DNA from: Sedimentisphaerales bacterium
Lineage (GTDB): Bacteria > Planctomycetota > Phycisphaerae > Sedimentisphaerales > Anaerohalosphaeraceae
Length of the DNA: 64,000 nucleotides
Assembly (NCBI GenBank): GCA_028282905.1
Contig: JANQGW010000098.1
Span: 56,984 to 120,983, forward strand
Direction of reading: 5' to 3'
This document shows, one piece after another, positions 1 through 8,747 of the stretch. The position numbers and the translations under genes were made by a program. The notes under the pieces are model-generated. The model saw only the letters and a list, made by a program, of their open reading frames with translations, ran no database searches and was not told where the DNA came from. Every line of letters begins with the position of its first letter. Position 1 is the stretch's first letter.

Positions 1-73
1 AGAAACCGCAGACTGCACGGATTCACACAGAACTCAAAAACTATTCACTTTTCACAACTTTCTACTTACGAAT

Positions 74-1765
74 CTAATACCGCCGGTGACGCAGAATCGT
101 CACGACGAGCCACAGCCCCATAATCATCGCAGTGATATAGCCCAATACACCCAGTGTTTGCAGGCTGATAAGGCCAAGAATCTGCCCCGGTTCGGAAACC
201 AGCATACTGGAACCGATCAACAACGCCGCAATAATCACGGCAAACGCGATGCGGTTGGAACTGTTGTCCAGCGTCTGTTCCAGTTCTTCAAGGTGTTCGT
301 GATGGACGTGGATTTTAAACTTGCCCCGTCGAAACTTGCTGACAATCGCGGCGGCATCTTCGGGAAACCGGGCGGCAAACTCGCCGGCCTCACGCGAGGC
401 CTTGCGGAACTGGCGAAACAGGGTGTCCGGGCGAATCTCTTCAAAACTGAACTTGCGGGCATAGGGTTTTAAATGCTCGATGATCTGGAAGTCCTTATCC
501 AGCTCGGTCGCAAATGTTTCAATCGTCATCAGACACTTGAGCATCAGCGTAAAATCCCGCGGCGGCTGGACGCGGTGACGGCGAATCACCTCAAACGTCC
601 GGCTGATGGCCTCGCCGAAAGGAATATCCTTCATCGGCAGATTTGCATAGGTATCCAGAATCTCCTCCAGATCGCGGGCCAACTCGGTCAGGTCCGTCTC
701 TTCGTCGATCACATGCGACCGCTCCAAACCAGTGACCAACTTGCTGACATCACCGCCAACGATCGAAAGAATGAAATACCGCAGCAGCATCCGGTCCTGC
801 TTGGTCAGCCGCCCGACCTGGCCGAAGTCCAGCGGCACCAGCACATTATCGGCGATCACGAGAAAATTGCCGGGGTGCGGATCACAATGGAAAAAGCCGT
901 GATCGAACACCTGCTTGAGCACAAAGTCCGCCCCGCAAGCGGCCAGGAACTTCGGATCCAGCCCGACCTCTTTCAATCGCTCAATCTGGCTGGGCTTGAT
1001 ACCGTCGATGTATTCCATCGTCAGCACGCCGTCATTGCTGTACTGCTCATAAACAATCGGCACATGCACGGTCTTGTCGTCAGCAAAATTATTGGCAAAC
1101 CGCTGCTGGTTACGGCGTTCATTAGCATAGTCCACTTCCTTCGTAACCGCCTGGGTAAACTCGCTGACCATTCGTACCGGGTCGAAGGTTTCGTCACCGA
1201 TGCGATTGTTCAGCAACACCGCCAGATCGGTCATTATCTCCATCTCAGTGCGGAGTGTCTTAACGATACCGGGCCGGCGTACTTTAACGACTACTTCCTG
1301 ACCATCTTTGGTGCGGGCACGGTGAACCTGCGCGATACTGGCGGCGGCAATGGGAACCGGGTCAAAGGATTCGAAAATATCCTCGGGGTAAGCGCCGAGG
1401 TGTTTTTTGATGTGATTGCGAATGTTTTCGATTTTTTCCGGTGCGACACTGTCCTGCAGCAATTCCAGCTCTTTGATATAGGATTCGCTGACCAAGTCGG
1501 GGCGTGTGCTGAGCAGCTGGCCCATCTTAACAAACGTCGGCCCCAAATCCTGCAGGGCCAGACGCACGCGTTTGGCCGGTGACGTCTGGGCCAGGTCACG
1601 CATCTTCGCGGTCGGAAGAGATTTGCTGCCCAGCCCGATTTTCAGACGGCGAGCAAACAGTCCGGCGACTTCTTCGAAGCCGTACTTTATCAGCACCCCC
1701 ATGATATGGCGGAAGCGCACCAAGTGCGTGTACCGCCGTTTGACGCCGGACAACGGATTTCGCAT
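74..1765 (-). CDS. ABC1/AarF/UbiB family kinase-like membrane protein
   Basis: Atypical protein-kinase-like membrane protein. Family members bind ATP and support isoprenoid-quinone synthesis or membrane-lipid homeostasis; the substrate here is unknown. Seen: the KxGQ signature (K80 to Q83), the Ala-rich nucleotide loop (AAAS, about 140-143), a candidate ATP-binding Lys161, HCDPHPGN (293-300) with the catalytic-loop Asp, and DFG (313-315). Two hydrophobic helices close the protein (about 506-523 and 540-558), as in bacterial UbiB, and 563 aa is the usual length. The ATG has TAGGAG just upstream and lies 9 bp after the stop of the phasin-like gene, so the two form an operon. No other quinone gene is nearby, so a quinone role is only a family inference. 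Confidence 0.9.
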   Translation of the reverse strand: MRNPLSGVKRRYTHLVRFRHIMGVLIKYGFEEVAGLFARRLKIGLGSKSLPTAKMRDLAQTSPAKRVRLALQDLGPTFVKMGQLLSTRPDLVSESYIKELELLQDSVAPEKIENIRNHIKKHLGAYPEDIFESFDPVPIAAASIAQVHRARTKDGQEVVVKVRRPGIVKTLRTEMEIMTDLAVLLNNRIGDETFDPVRMVSEFTQAVTKEVDYANERRNQQRFANNFADDKTVHVPIVYEQYSNDGVLTMEYIDGIKPSQIERLKEVGLDPKFLAACGADFVLKQVFDHGFFHCDPHPGNFLVIADNVLVPLDFGQVGRLTKQDRMLLRYFILSIVGGDVSKLVTGLERSHVIDEETDLTELARDLEEILDTYANLPMKDIPFGEAISRTFEVIRRHRVQPPRDFTLMLKCLMTIETFATELDKDFQIIEHLKPYARKFSFEEIRPDTLFRQFRKASREAGEFAARFPEDAAAIVSKFRRGKFKIHVHHEHLEELEQTLDNSSNRIAFAVIIAALLIGSSMLVSEPGQILGLISLQTLGVLGYITAMIMGLWLVVTILRHRRY

Positions 1766-1774
1766 CGGCTGCTC

Positions 1775-2062
1775 CTATCGGGCAAGCAATTGGTCGAGTT
1801 TTTCCTCAATGCGTTTGATGTCTTCCTTCGTCGCCAGCGGCTGTTTGGTCAGCGCCTTTTCAACCTGTTCGGAGATGGTTTTTTCGAGGTCTGATTTGGC
1901 TTTTTCCGCCTGATCCATGACATCTTTGACGAAGCCGCTGCGCTGTTCCTTTTGGGCCTTTCCCTTTTCGACGTATTCATCGAAAATTTCCTCAGCCTTT
2001 TCCCGGGTCATGCTCATCGCTCCCAGCCCGGCCAGCATAAGTTTGTCGAGTGCTTCAAACAT
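1775..2062 (-). CDS. Phasin-like / PHA granule-associated family small protein
   Basis: A 95-residue, highly charged helical protein starting MFEALDKLMLAGLGAMS. This N-terminal amphipathic pattern followed by a REKAEEI/E-K-rich helix is typical of phasin-family proteins encoded next to AarF/UbiB genes. Such proteins coat polyhydroxyalkanoate granules or act as small membrane or chaperone partners. The C-terminal half is a probable coiled coil (KxLATKEDIKRIEEKLDQLL). An upstream in-frame start exists, but the chosen ATG has AGGAAGG about 9 nt upstream and begins the conserved domain. It is the first gene of a two-gene unit with the UbiB gene. No PHA synthase is in the window, so granule binding is not shown. 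Confidence 0.75.
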   Translation of the reverse strand: MFEALDKLMLAGLGAMSMTREKAEEIFDEYVEKGKAQKEQRSGFVKDVMDQAEKAKSDLEKTISEQVEKALTKQPLATKEDIKRIEEKLDQLLAR

Positions 2063-2128
2063 CGCTTTTTCCTTCCTGCATTTAACATGAATGGTTTTGG
2101 ACGATTTTGATCCTGCCTGACAAACTCC

Positions 2129-2157
2129 ATTATAACAAGCGGAAACTGTCTTTTCAA
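2129..2157 (-). promoter_or_regulatory. Sigma70-type promoter of the phasin/UbiB operon
   Basis: On the minus strand TTGAAA (2152-2157) and TATAAT (2129-2134) are separated by exactly 17 bp. Transcription would start near 2122, giving a leader of about 60 nt before the phasin-like ATG at 2062. Identified by eye. Confidence 0.6.
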
Positions 2158-2349
2158 CAGTGAAATTATCCGGTTTCAAATCGCCCTCCTGCGTTCAATC
2201 CCATTGAAATACCCCTTGGAACAACTCACGTATACCAAAAAAATTTTACCCATTCAATAATTATTGCACCTGGTTTTGAACCTGATGTCAATGCGTTCCT
2301 GTTATTATCAGACGGAGGGTTCGTTTGCCCTTGAATACCCCCGTCAGCC

Positions 2350-2378
2350 TTGATTTTTGACTTATTTTCAGCTATACT
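2350..2378 (+). promoter_or_regulatory. Sigma70-type promoter of a short orphan transcription unit
   Basis: TTGATT (2350-2355), a 17-bp spacer and TATACT (2373-2378). The predicted start near 2385 would give a transcript of about 230 nt ending at the intrinsic terminator at 2585-2615. The unit sits alone between two leftward gene groups. Confidence 0.5.
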
Positions 2379-2419
2379 GCGGTCAGTATTGAAAAGCTAT
2401 TTTGGGGTGAGAAAGAGTG

Positions 2420-2545
2420 ATGAAAAAATTGACGCGAAAATTTTGTTTTTGGTTTGTGCGCCGCCGGAAAGACCGGCAGGCCTATCCGGTACAGGTTGCG
2501 AAACGACCGACAAAACACGCCTTAAATACCTGGCGCACGATTTAA
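2420..2545 (+). CDS. Candidate 41-residue basic peptide
   Basis: Short reading frame MKKLTRKFCFWFVRRRKD... ending ...NTWRTI, rich in Lys/Arg with an aromatic patch. It is not recognised. Support is positional: a promoter 40 nt upstream, a purine-rich GGGGTGAGA stretch upstream of the ATG, and a strong terminator 40 bp downstream. It could be a small nucleic-acid-binding or membrane-active peptide, or the transcript could be a noncoding RNA in which this frame is accidental. Confidence 0.3.
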   Translation: MKKLTRKFCFWFVRRRKDRQAYPVQVAKRPTKHALNTWRTI

Positions 2546-2584
2546 CTTTGTGCAAACTGAAGCTAACATGGTTTCGACCATGAT

Positions 2585-2615
2585 AAGCCGTCTGCTTGTT
2601 GCCGACGGCTTTTTT
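2585..2615 (+). terminator. Intrinsic terminator of the orphan short transcript
   Basis: Perfect 8-bp stem AAGCCGTC / GACGGCTT with an 11-nt loop followed by a run of T. It works only in the plus direction. It has no larger gene upstream on that strand. Confidence 0.75.
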
Positions 2616-2662
2616 CGCGCGCATTTTATTTCAAACGTGTTCAAATAATACTCGTGTGTTTT

Positions 2663-2726
2663 GTCATACCCGCGCAGGCGGGTATCCAGAGGGTTTCGCA
2701 TAGATTCCCGCCTTCGCGGGAATGAC
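2663..2726. repeat. REP-like dispersed palindrome (GTCAT...ATGAC type)
   Basis: Two hairpins (CCCGCGCAGGCGGG and CCCGCCTTCGCGGG) lie inside outer GTCAT/ATGAC ends. The same type of unit recurs at 29511-29624, 42722-42760 and 49475-49544. The rest of 2063-2775 holds only the orphan transcript described above. Confidence 0.7.
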
Positions 2727-2775
2727 AAATAGACCGGGCTGAATTTTTCATTAAACAGGTCTCATTTAGCTGGTA

Positions 2776-3915
2776 TCAAAATTTCAAATATCCAGCGGCT
2801 TTGGTCAGGAGTTTACCGGGCTTGCCGATATCACTGATGCGGCGTATACGGTATTGCTTGCGATATTTGAGAATGCGGTTGACCGTCACCAGACCCATCC
2901 CCGGCACACGCAGCAAGTCATGCTTGCTTGCGTTATTGATATCCAGCGGGAACATTTGTGGATTCCGATCCGCCCAGACTTGTTTGGGGTCTTTCTCAAG
3001 CGACAGTTTCCCATCCGCGCCAAAAACAATCTCGTTGTCCGAAAAGCCGTACTTTCGCATCAGAAAATCCACCTGGTAAAGCCGATGCTCGCGTGTCAAC
3101 ACATTGGCGGGATTGGTCGGCGATGCGTTTTCGGCCGGCAGATTCACATCACCCAACCCTCGCTGATAAGCACTGAAATAAATGCGGTTCAGATGAAGTC
3201 GATCATACAGGCCGCCCATGTAGCGGACAATATCGTAATCGTTTTCATCGGCAGCACCAACAATGAACTGCGTGGTTTGATGCACCTTTTGGAACCGATT
3301 GCCCTTACCGGTCAGGCGGCTGATAAGCTTGATCGGTTCGATGATGTCCCGAATATAGTCTTTCTTGTTCGATAATTTCACAAGATTGCCAGCACCCGGC
3401 GTTTCAATGTTAAGCGAAACCGCATTGGCCAGTGACAAAGCATCCTCAATCGCCGACGGACTGGCTCCGGGGATGATTTTCAAATGGATGTAGTCCCGGA
3501 ACCGATGGCGGTATCGCAAAATGCGGGCGATGGCATTAATACGCTGCATCGTATTATCGGGCGAACCAATGACACCGGACGAGATAAAGATACCGAAAAC
3601 CTTCTTTTGCCGGTAGTACTCCAGGAACAACCGAACCGTCTCTTCAGCCTCCAGCGTACATCGTCGGATATCCATATTGTCCCGCAGCGGACAATATTTG
3701 CAGTCGTTGGCACAAACATTCGACAGCAGAATCTTGAAAATACTCGCCTTGCCGCCGTTGGGCAGCGTGATTGGGTAAATCCATTTTCCGTCATTGCCGC
3801 GAACGCGGTGTTCGTCCTTTTTCGAACCGCACGCGCATGCCAGATCGTACTGGGCGTCGGCACTGAGGATCTTCAGCTTCTCGATGGTATCGGGTTTGCG
3901 GATAATCGCGGTCAT
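2776..3915 (-). CDS. Radical SAM protein, putative DNA modification/repair (UDG-linked family)
   Basis: Radical S-adenosylmethionine enzyme with the [4Fe-4S] motif C68-x3-C72-x2-C75 (CANDCKYC) and a C-terminal helix-hairpin-helix (about 326-355, INNASKHDLLRVPGMG). This order, with the long GNGLYK-like N-terminus and HhH end, matches the rSAM family usually encoded beside a SAM-linked uracil-DNA glycosylase (TIGR03916-like). The family is assumed to act on DNA or a base lesion; the reaction is not established. At 379 aa it is near the family's usual length. The ATG has GGTGGAATGG upstream. No partner glycosylase is adjacent here, which is odd for the family. Divergent from the zinc-ribbon gene at 4078. 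Confidence 0.85.
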   Translation of the reverse strand: MTAIIRKPDTIEKLKILSADAQYDLACACGSKKDEHRVRGNDGKWIYPITLPNGGKASIFKILLSNVCANDCKYCPLRDNMDIRRCTLEAEETVRLFLEYYRQKKVFGIFISSGVIGSPDNTMQRINAIARILRYRHRFRDYIHLKIIPGASPSAIEDALSLANAVSLNIETPGAGNLVKLSNKKDYIRDIIEPIKLISRLTGKGNRFQKVHQTTQFIVGAADENDYDIVRYMGGLYDRLHLNRIYFSAYQRGLGDVNLPAENASPTNPANVLTREHRLYQVDFLMRKYGFSDNEIVFGADGKLSLEKDPKQVWADRNPQMFPLDINNASKHDLLRVPGMGLVTVNRILKYRKQYRIRRISDIGKPGKLLTKAAGYLKF

Positions 3916-4077
3916 TTTTCCATTCCACCTTGCAACAGCATCCTTGCTGAAGCGTTATCATATTCAGTGGCACAGCGGATTGCAACAGGACAAAAACTTT
4001 TTCTGGAAAAAACAGCAAAAAGCACATAGGATAGTGCATTAACAGACAAAGAATACACTCTATTGAAAGGAGAGGTT

Positions 4078-4455
4078 ATGCATTCATTATTTGGAGCTGC
4101 CATGCTTGCCGGTCATAACGGTTTCGCAACTGTCGGAGCAATGAAAGACGCCACCAGTGCCAAACATTCGGCTAATCGTGCTGAAGTCCAGTTGAAGCTG
4201 ATGGAGGCCAACCTGGCCAAGTCGCTGATGATTTGTGAAGCCCTGTGGGAATTACTGGCCGAGAAAACCGGCCTGACGCTGGACGACCTGCACAATAAAC
4301 TCTACGAAGTGGATATGCGGGACGGCGTGCTGGACGGCAAAAACCAGCGGTCCATCGTGGAATGCCCCGGCTGCAATCGCAGCGTTTCACCGCGACATCC
4401 GGCGTGCCTGTATTGCGGTCAGGTCATTGATGACTCCGTGTTCAAAATGGGATAA
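4078..4455 (+). CDS. Hypothetical zinc-ribbon protein
   Basis: A 125-residue protein of unknown function. The first half is a helical, Ala-rich segment (about 20-80). The last 35 residues carry two CxxC pairs (CPGCNRSVSPRHPACLYCG) that form a small zinc ribbon. The start is the ATG at 4078 because AAAGGAGAGG lies 4-6 nt upstream; an in-frame TTG at 4063 overlaps that ribosome site and is rejected. No signal peptide or membrane segment, so it is probably cytoplasmic. Monocistronic, followed by a terminator-like hairpin. Confidence 0.75.
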   Translation: MHSLFGAAMLAGHNGFATVGAMKDATSAKHSANRAEVQLKLMEANLAKSLMICEALWELLAEKTGLTLDDLHNKLYEVDMRDGVLDGKNQRSIVECPGCNRSVSPRHPACLYCGQVIDDSVFKMG

Positions 4456-4493
4456 ATTACTTTATAACAATTTGCTACGACAGCAGGAGGATT

Positions 4494-4523
4494 GCCGGTG
4501 CGATAATTATCGGCGATTTTTTT
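4494..4523 (+). terminator. Probable terminator after the zinc-ribbon gene
   Basis: GCCG (4494-4497) pairs with CGGC (4511-4514) around an AT-rich loop that itself contains the palindrome CGATAATTATCG, followed by seven T. The stem is short, so efficiency is uncertain. Confidence 0.45.
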
Positions 4524-4610
4524 GTTGCCTGACCGGTTTATTCGGCGGTAGAATACTGCCATTGCGGAGTTAAAAACAACACAATCTTCTTTGGGGAAAT
4601 GTACGAAACG

Positions 4611-7574
4611 ATGAAATTGAACGCACTGTTAGCAGCTTTAACGTTATCTGTCACCGGCAGCCTTTGGGCTGACTTAGCAATACTCGAAAGCCGGAAACTC
4701 AAGGTCACGGTTGATACCGGGTTTCCACGCATTGTCCAATATGAGAGCAAAGTAAACGGTCAGTGTATTGGCGGCCAATCCAGCCCGGTCACGTCCATTG
4801 AACTGAACGGCACAATCACTCCCTGCAAAGTCACGTTTACGGAGACCAGTAATCAATCAGGGAAATATGTCCTCGATTTTGAGCAGGCACAGATTGCGGT
4901 CACTTTACAAATCACGGTCAATAACGACCATGTTGACTATCGCGTAACTAATGTTGTCGAATCGGGACCCACAAAACTAATGTCTTTTGCCTTCCCCGAT
5001 AATGCTCTGCTGTATTATAAAAACACTCCTTCTGAAGTTGAAATCGCAACAGTGATCTCAACCATCAGCGAAGGTTATAAAAAACACGCAACAGCCGGCA
5101 TCGTCTATAAACATCTTTCCCGTGAAACAATCAACAAATTGTCAGACATAAAACCTGCTGCTGACACAGGAAACTATTTCTTTATTTCAGATGGAAAACT
5201 CGCGGCCGGCATTGCGAGTAATCATTGTGTGGACGTCAAGCGTACCGCTTACAAAGTTGAACAGGTCAATGGAGACCAAACCTGTGCCGCTTGGTGCCCT
5301 GAATGGATTTATCGCCAGATCGATTCAGAAACACTTGAATTTCCTTTTGCAAAGATTTTTATCACCGCAGACTGCAATGGCGACGGCAAAGCTACCTGGC
5401 AGGATGCCGCGATTGTTTATCGTCACACGATGCCAAAACCTTATGGCCATGAATACACCAAAAAACTGGTCGGGGAAAATATCGCGATGAATTTTGCCAG
5501 CGGCGCACAACAACCGTTTCTTCGCATACTCGACGAGATTAAGAAGATTCATCGCGCAACCGATGGTATTGACAACCAGGTCATCATTAAAGGATTTTCG
5601 GCGGAAGGCCATGACAGTGCGAATACCGACTACTCCGAGAATTATAATGAACGCGCGGGAGGACTTGGCGATTTGAATATTCTTCTGGAAGAAGCCAAGC
5701 GATACAATTCAAGGATTGGCGTTCATATCAATGCCTCAGAAATCTATCCTGAGTCACGCCGTTTTAATCCCGAAACGCTGATGTACAAAGACGGCAAACC
5801 ACAAAAGGGGTGGGTCTGGCTGGATCAGTCCTATTATCTGGACAAACGCAGAGACCTTTTGGAGGGAGACTTAATTCCGTCACTGAAGAAGATGAGGCAG
5901 GAACTGCCGGAGCTTGATTTTATTTATCTGGACAAAGACCATGTCTCCAGATGGGAATCCATGAAGCTGGCAAAGGCAATCAATGACCTTGATTTACCCT
6001 TGTATGTGGAAGGCACGATGTCACTTGACCCCTGGGTGACATGGTCTCACTGGAGGGGAGGCCCTCTAAGCAGAATCATGCTGTTTCTCTGGTACTCGGA
6101 ACGCGATTTGTATACGAACCAGCCAATTTTACGCGGCGGGCGGTCGGACCACGATGGTTTTATGGGATGGCAAAATAAGCATGATTTCAACAGTTTTATT
6201 CACGGCACTTTTTCCCGCCGCCTGCCTGCCAAATATCTTCAGCACTTTGAATTACTCCGATGGGAGCCGGGTAAATCGGCCGTTTTCAGCGGCGATGTAA
6301 ACGGAAAAAAAGAAGGGGACACGGTAACTTATTCGCGCAATGGCAGAGCTTTCATGACATGGAGCGGAAGTGGCTCACAGAGCAGGATTTTTGTGCCTTG
6401 GGATCCGATCAAAGAGAACAAGATCTATGTGTGGGATGAAGTTGGAACTCCAATAACCTGGAAGCTTCCGGAATGCTGGAAAAGCAGCAAAACCGTTTAT
6501 CTCTATAAACTGACCGACCGGGGACGCTGCGGAGAAACTGAAGTCAGCGTTGTTGATGGCGAAGTGACCATTACACCGTTAAAAAACACCCCGTATGTTA
6601 TCTACCGGAACAAAGCTCCCGAACAGCAAACATACAAATGGGGAGAAGGCTCTTTGGTGAAAGATCCGGGATTTGACAGTTACGGATTCAAGGACTGGAA
6701 GTCGTTTTCTAACGGTATTTGTATTGAAAACGACAGCCGCAGAAATGCCCGTCTTGTCATAAAGGAAACGGATGCGGTTTCCATCTCGCAGGAAATCGAA
6801 GGATTGCAGCCGGGAAAGACTTATGCAGCCTCGGTTTGGGTGCTGGTCAACGGCAAACGAAAGGCTTCGCTTGAGATTTTACCCATGGGTGTAGAAAATG
6901 CCGAGCCGGTTTCAAATTATGTTGACATCTGCAATGTAAAACATGGCATGCCGAACGATCCGAGAAAAGGCAGTAATTATCAACGGTTGAAAGTCATGTT
7001 TGATACCCCAAAAGACTGCTCTAAAGCCCTGCTCAGTCTTAAAGCGGAAAAAGGCGGGAACGAAACAGTCGTCGAGTTTGATGATGTCCGCATGCTTCAG
7101 GTGGGCCGCAGCACCAAAGCTGCCAACCATTGGTTTTATGAGGACTTTGAAAACGTAGACATGGGATACGGCCCGTTTACCTGCAGCTTTGGTGAGCGAA
7201 CACATCTGAGCGAAAGCAACAAACCGTATACCAATGACACCATCAATGGACGCTTCTCATTCAAGACCCGGGATGGGGGACGCGTCGTTCGGACACTTCC
7301 TTCCACAATTCGCTTTAATCGCTGGAACATATACAAACTTGTCTGTGAAACGCTGACCAGTCCCGGAGGCCGCGGCCGAATCGTTGTGGAAAGTCAGGGA
7401 AAGGTGGTTTTGAACCAAATCATCCCAACCGGACGCCATAGAATTGAAGCGGAATTTACCACCGCCGGCGATGACGACAGCTTTATGTCCATCTATAAAG
7501 ACGCCGGAGATATGCTGGTGATTGATGACATCGCCATTGATGATTTGGGAAAGGTGCCCGAGGATAAAAACTAA
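4611..7574 (+). CDS. GH101 endo-alpha-N-acetylgalactosaminidase, exported
   Basis: Predicted exported glycosidase that releases Gal-beta-1,3-GalNAc (core 1) from Ser/Thr of mucin-type O-glycans. Seen: signal peptide MKLNALLAALTLSVTGSLWA; the GH101 core with GFSAEGHDSANTDY and GVHINASEIYPESRRF; candidate nucleophile Asp441 in IYLDKDH and candidate acid/base Glu467 in YVEGT, spaced much as in the characterised pneumococcal enzyme. The C-terminal third holds a probable carbohydrate-binding beta-sandwich (DPGFDSYGFKDW...) and a second jelly-roll-like module (DFENVDMGYGPF). ATG 4611 starts a textbook signal peptide; ATG 4599 is possible but its GGGG is only 2 nt upstream. At 987 aa it is shorter than Gram-positive homologues, which carry extra anchoring domains. 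Confidence 0.85.
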   Translation: MKLNALLAALTLSVTGSLWADLAILESRKLKVTVDTGFPRIVQYESKVNGQCIGGQSSPVTSIELNGTITPCKVTFTETSNQSGKYVLDFEQAQIAVTLQITVNNDHVDYRVTNVVESGPTKLMSFAFPDNALLYYKNTPSEVEIATVISTISEGYKKHATAGIVYKHLSRETINKLSDIKPAADTGNYFFISDGKLAAGIASNHCVDVKRTAYKVEQVNGDQTCAAWCPEWIYRQIDSETLEFPFAKIFITADCNGDGKATWQDAAIVYRHTMPKPYGHEYTKKLVGENIAMNFASGAQQPFLRILDEIKKIHRATDGIDNQVIIKGFSAEGHDSANTDYSENYNERAGGLGDLNILLEEAKRYNSRIGVHINASEIYPESRRFNPETLMYKDGKPQKGWVWLDQSYYLDKRRDLLEGDLIPSLKKMRQELPELDFIYLDKDHVSRWESMKLAKAINDLDLPLYVEGTMSLDPWVTWSHWRGGPLSRIMLFLWYSERDLYTNQPILRGGRSDHDGFMGWQNKHDFNSFIHGTFSRRLPAKYLQHFELLRWEPGKSAVFSGDVNGKKEGDTVTYSRNGRAFMTWSGSGSQSRIFVPWDPIKENKIYVWDEVGTPITWKLPECWKSSKTVYLYKLTDRGRCGETEVSVVDGEVTITPLKNTPYVIYRNKAPEQQTYKWGEGSLVKDPGFDSYGFKDWKSFSNGICIENDSRRNARLVIKETDAVSISQEIEGLQPGKTYAASVWVLVNGKRKASLEILPMGVENAEPVSNYVDICNVKHGMPNDPRKGSNYQRLKVMFDTPKDCSKALLSLKAEKGGNETVVEFDDVRMLQVGRSTKAANHWFYEDFENVDMGYGPFTCSFGERTHLSESNKPYTNDTINGRFSFKTRDGGRVVRTLPSTIRFNRWNIYKLVCETLTSPGGRGRIVVESQGKVVLNQIIPTGRHRIEAEFTTAGDDDSFMSIYKDAGDMLVIDDIAIDDLGKVPEDKN

Positions 7575-7627
7575 ACAGTTTAGATTACGTCCTTGCTCTC
7601 GACATGATATGCTTTACAATATGAATG

Positions 7628-7656
7628 TTGACAGTAACTTAAAAAAATCCAATACT
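7628..7656 (+). promoter_or_regulatory. Promoter of the 7701 lipoprotein gene
   Basis: TTGACA (7628-7633), 17 bp, AATACT (7651-7656). A second candidate upstream is TTGCTC (7593-7598), 16 bp, TACAAT (7615-7620). Either would drive the lipoprotein gene. Confidence 0.45.
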
Positions 7657-7700
7657 AAGGATTGTTTTGACTTGAACTTTACTTTTTTGGGAGAATGACT

Positions 7701-8183
7701 ATGAAGACACGTTTACTGCTGACTCTGCTGTTTGCTGCCATAGTAATTTTAGGCGGTTGTAAAAAGGAAGAACCCCAGCCCGCCCCGCCGAAACTACCGA
7801 CAGAAAACACCGAACCTGCCGGTAGCATGGACGCACTTAAAGAGGCGGTCACGGAAAAGGTTAGTGAATTTACCAAGGACATCGACCTGGAAAAGACCGT
7901 CGCTGACCTAAAGGCCGAAGCGGCGGAAATGTCGCTGGACGATTTGAAAGCCGTCGCTGAAAAGTACAAGGATGCCATTGCTGACAAGAGTGCCATGATT
8001 GATAAAATCATGGAAAAGCAGAAAGACATCCCCGTTCTGGAAAAAGCCGGTGAAGAAGCACAAAAACTGATGAACGAGCTGAAAGAGTTAAACGAAGCGA
8101 TCAAGCCTCTGACCGACCGCTTCCAGGTCTATCTCGATGCCATCAAAGCCAAAGGCGGCGACATTTCGACATTGAAGCCGTAA
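7701..8183 (+). CDS. Small helical lipoprotein, unknown function
   Basis: A 160-residue lipoprotein. The signal peptide ends in the lipobox LGGC with Cys20, then a Pro-rich linker (EEPQPAPPKLP), then a long amphipathic, probably coiled-coil region (about 40-140: DLEKTVADLKAEAAEMSLDDLKAVAEKYKDAI). No enzymatic motif. ATG 7701 is chosen over 7695 because GGGAGA is 6-7 nt upstream. It resembles small envelope-spacer lipoproteins by composition only. The membrane-protein gene at 8249 follows in the same direction. Confidence 0.8.
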   Translation: MKTRLLLTLLFAAIVILGGCKKEEPQPAPPKLPTENTEPAGSMDALKEAVTEKVSEFTKDIDLEKTVADLKAEAAEMSLDDLKAVAEKYKDAIADKSAMIDKIMEKQKDIPVLEKAGEEAQKLMNELKELNEAIKPLTDRFQVYLDAIKAKGGDISTLKP

Positions 8184-8248
8184 GCGGCTTTTAACATATT
8201 GAGTACGAATAGTGAACTCTGCTTCAAGCTGGAAAGGAGAGTGTCTGT

Positions 8249-8665
8249 ATGAGCCATGATGACGAAAAACATCTGGATTTACTGGCGATCTTTCACTATA
8301 TCCTCGGCGGTATCATTGCGTTGTTTTCGTGTTTCCCGCTGATCCATGTCTTCATGGGGATCATGATGATCAGCGGCCAACTCACGGACAATCAGGGACA
8401 GGGACCGCCGCCCGCGTTTGGATGGTTTTTTGTCGTCATAGGATCATTGTTTATTCTGGCCGGCTGGTGCATCGCAGCCTGCGTCGCTGTTGCCGGACGA
8501 AAACTGCAAACGCGCCGGAACCGTATGTACTGCATGATTATCGCGGGCATCGAATGTATGTTCATGCCGTTAGGAACGATTCTCGGCGTCTTTTCCTTAG
8601 TCGTTCTGTGCAAAGACTCCATGAAAGGTATTTTTGACCAACCGGCCATACCGCCAACTGTCTAA
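8249..8665 (+). CDS. Small integral membrane protein
   Basis: A 138-residue protein with about four hydrophobic helices (IFHYILGGIIALFSCFPLIHVFMGIMM; FGWFFVVIGSLFILAGWCIAACVAVAG; MYCMIIAGIECMFMPLGTILGVFSLVVL) and a short charged N-terminus (MSHDDEKHLD). It resembles a widespread uncharacterised membrane-protein type, with no functional motif. GGAAAGGAGAG upstream supports the ATG. Just past the stop lies a perfect hairpin CCAACTGT-CTAA-ACAGTTGG (8654-8673), overlapping the last codons, and then a bidirectional terminator. Confidence 0.75.
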   Translation: MSHDDEKHLDLLAIFHYILGGIIALFSCFPLIHVFMGIMMISGQLTDNQGQGPPPAFGWFFVVIGSLFILAGWCIAACVAVAGRKLQTRRNRMYCMIIAGIECMFMPLGTILGVFSLVVLCKDSMKGIFDQPAIPPTV

Positions 8666-8696
8666 ACAGTTGGGACATGATAATTGACAGCGCATT

Positions 8697-8732
8697 AAAA
8701 AGGCCCGGCGTATTCACGTCGAGCCTTTTTTT
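8697..8732. terminator. Bidirectional intrinsic terminator
   Basis: AAAAAGGCcCGgCG / CGtCGaGCCTTTTT stem with a TATTCA loop and T runs on both strands. It serves the convergent genes 8249-8665 (+) and 8748-10292 (-). Confidence 0.8.
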
Positions 8733-8747
8733 GAGGGTGAACTTAAA

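Noticed and set aside
1..73. Possible terminator or gene end at the left edge
   Set aside because: Only weak AT-rich sequence; no stem with a T tract and no reading frame that can be supported.
473..1582. 369-residue plus-strand frame antisense to the UbiB gene
   Set aside because: Shadow of a clear UbiB coding sequence; no family motif or ribosome site.
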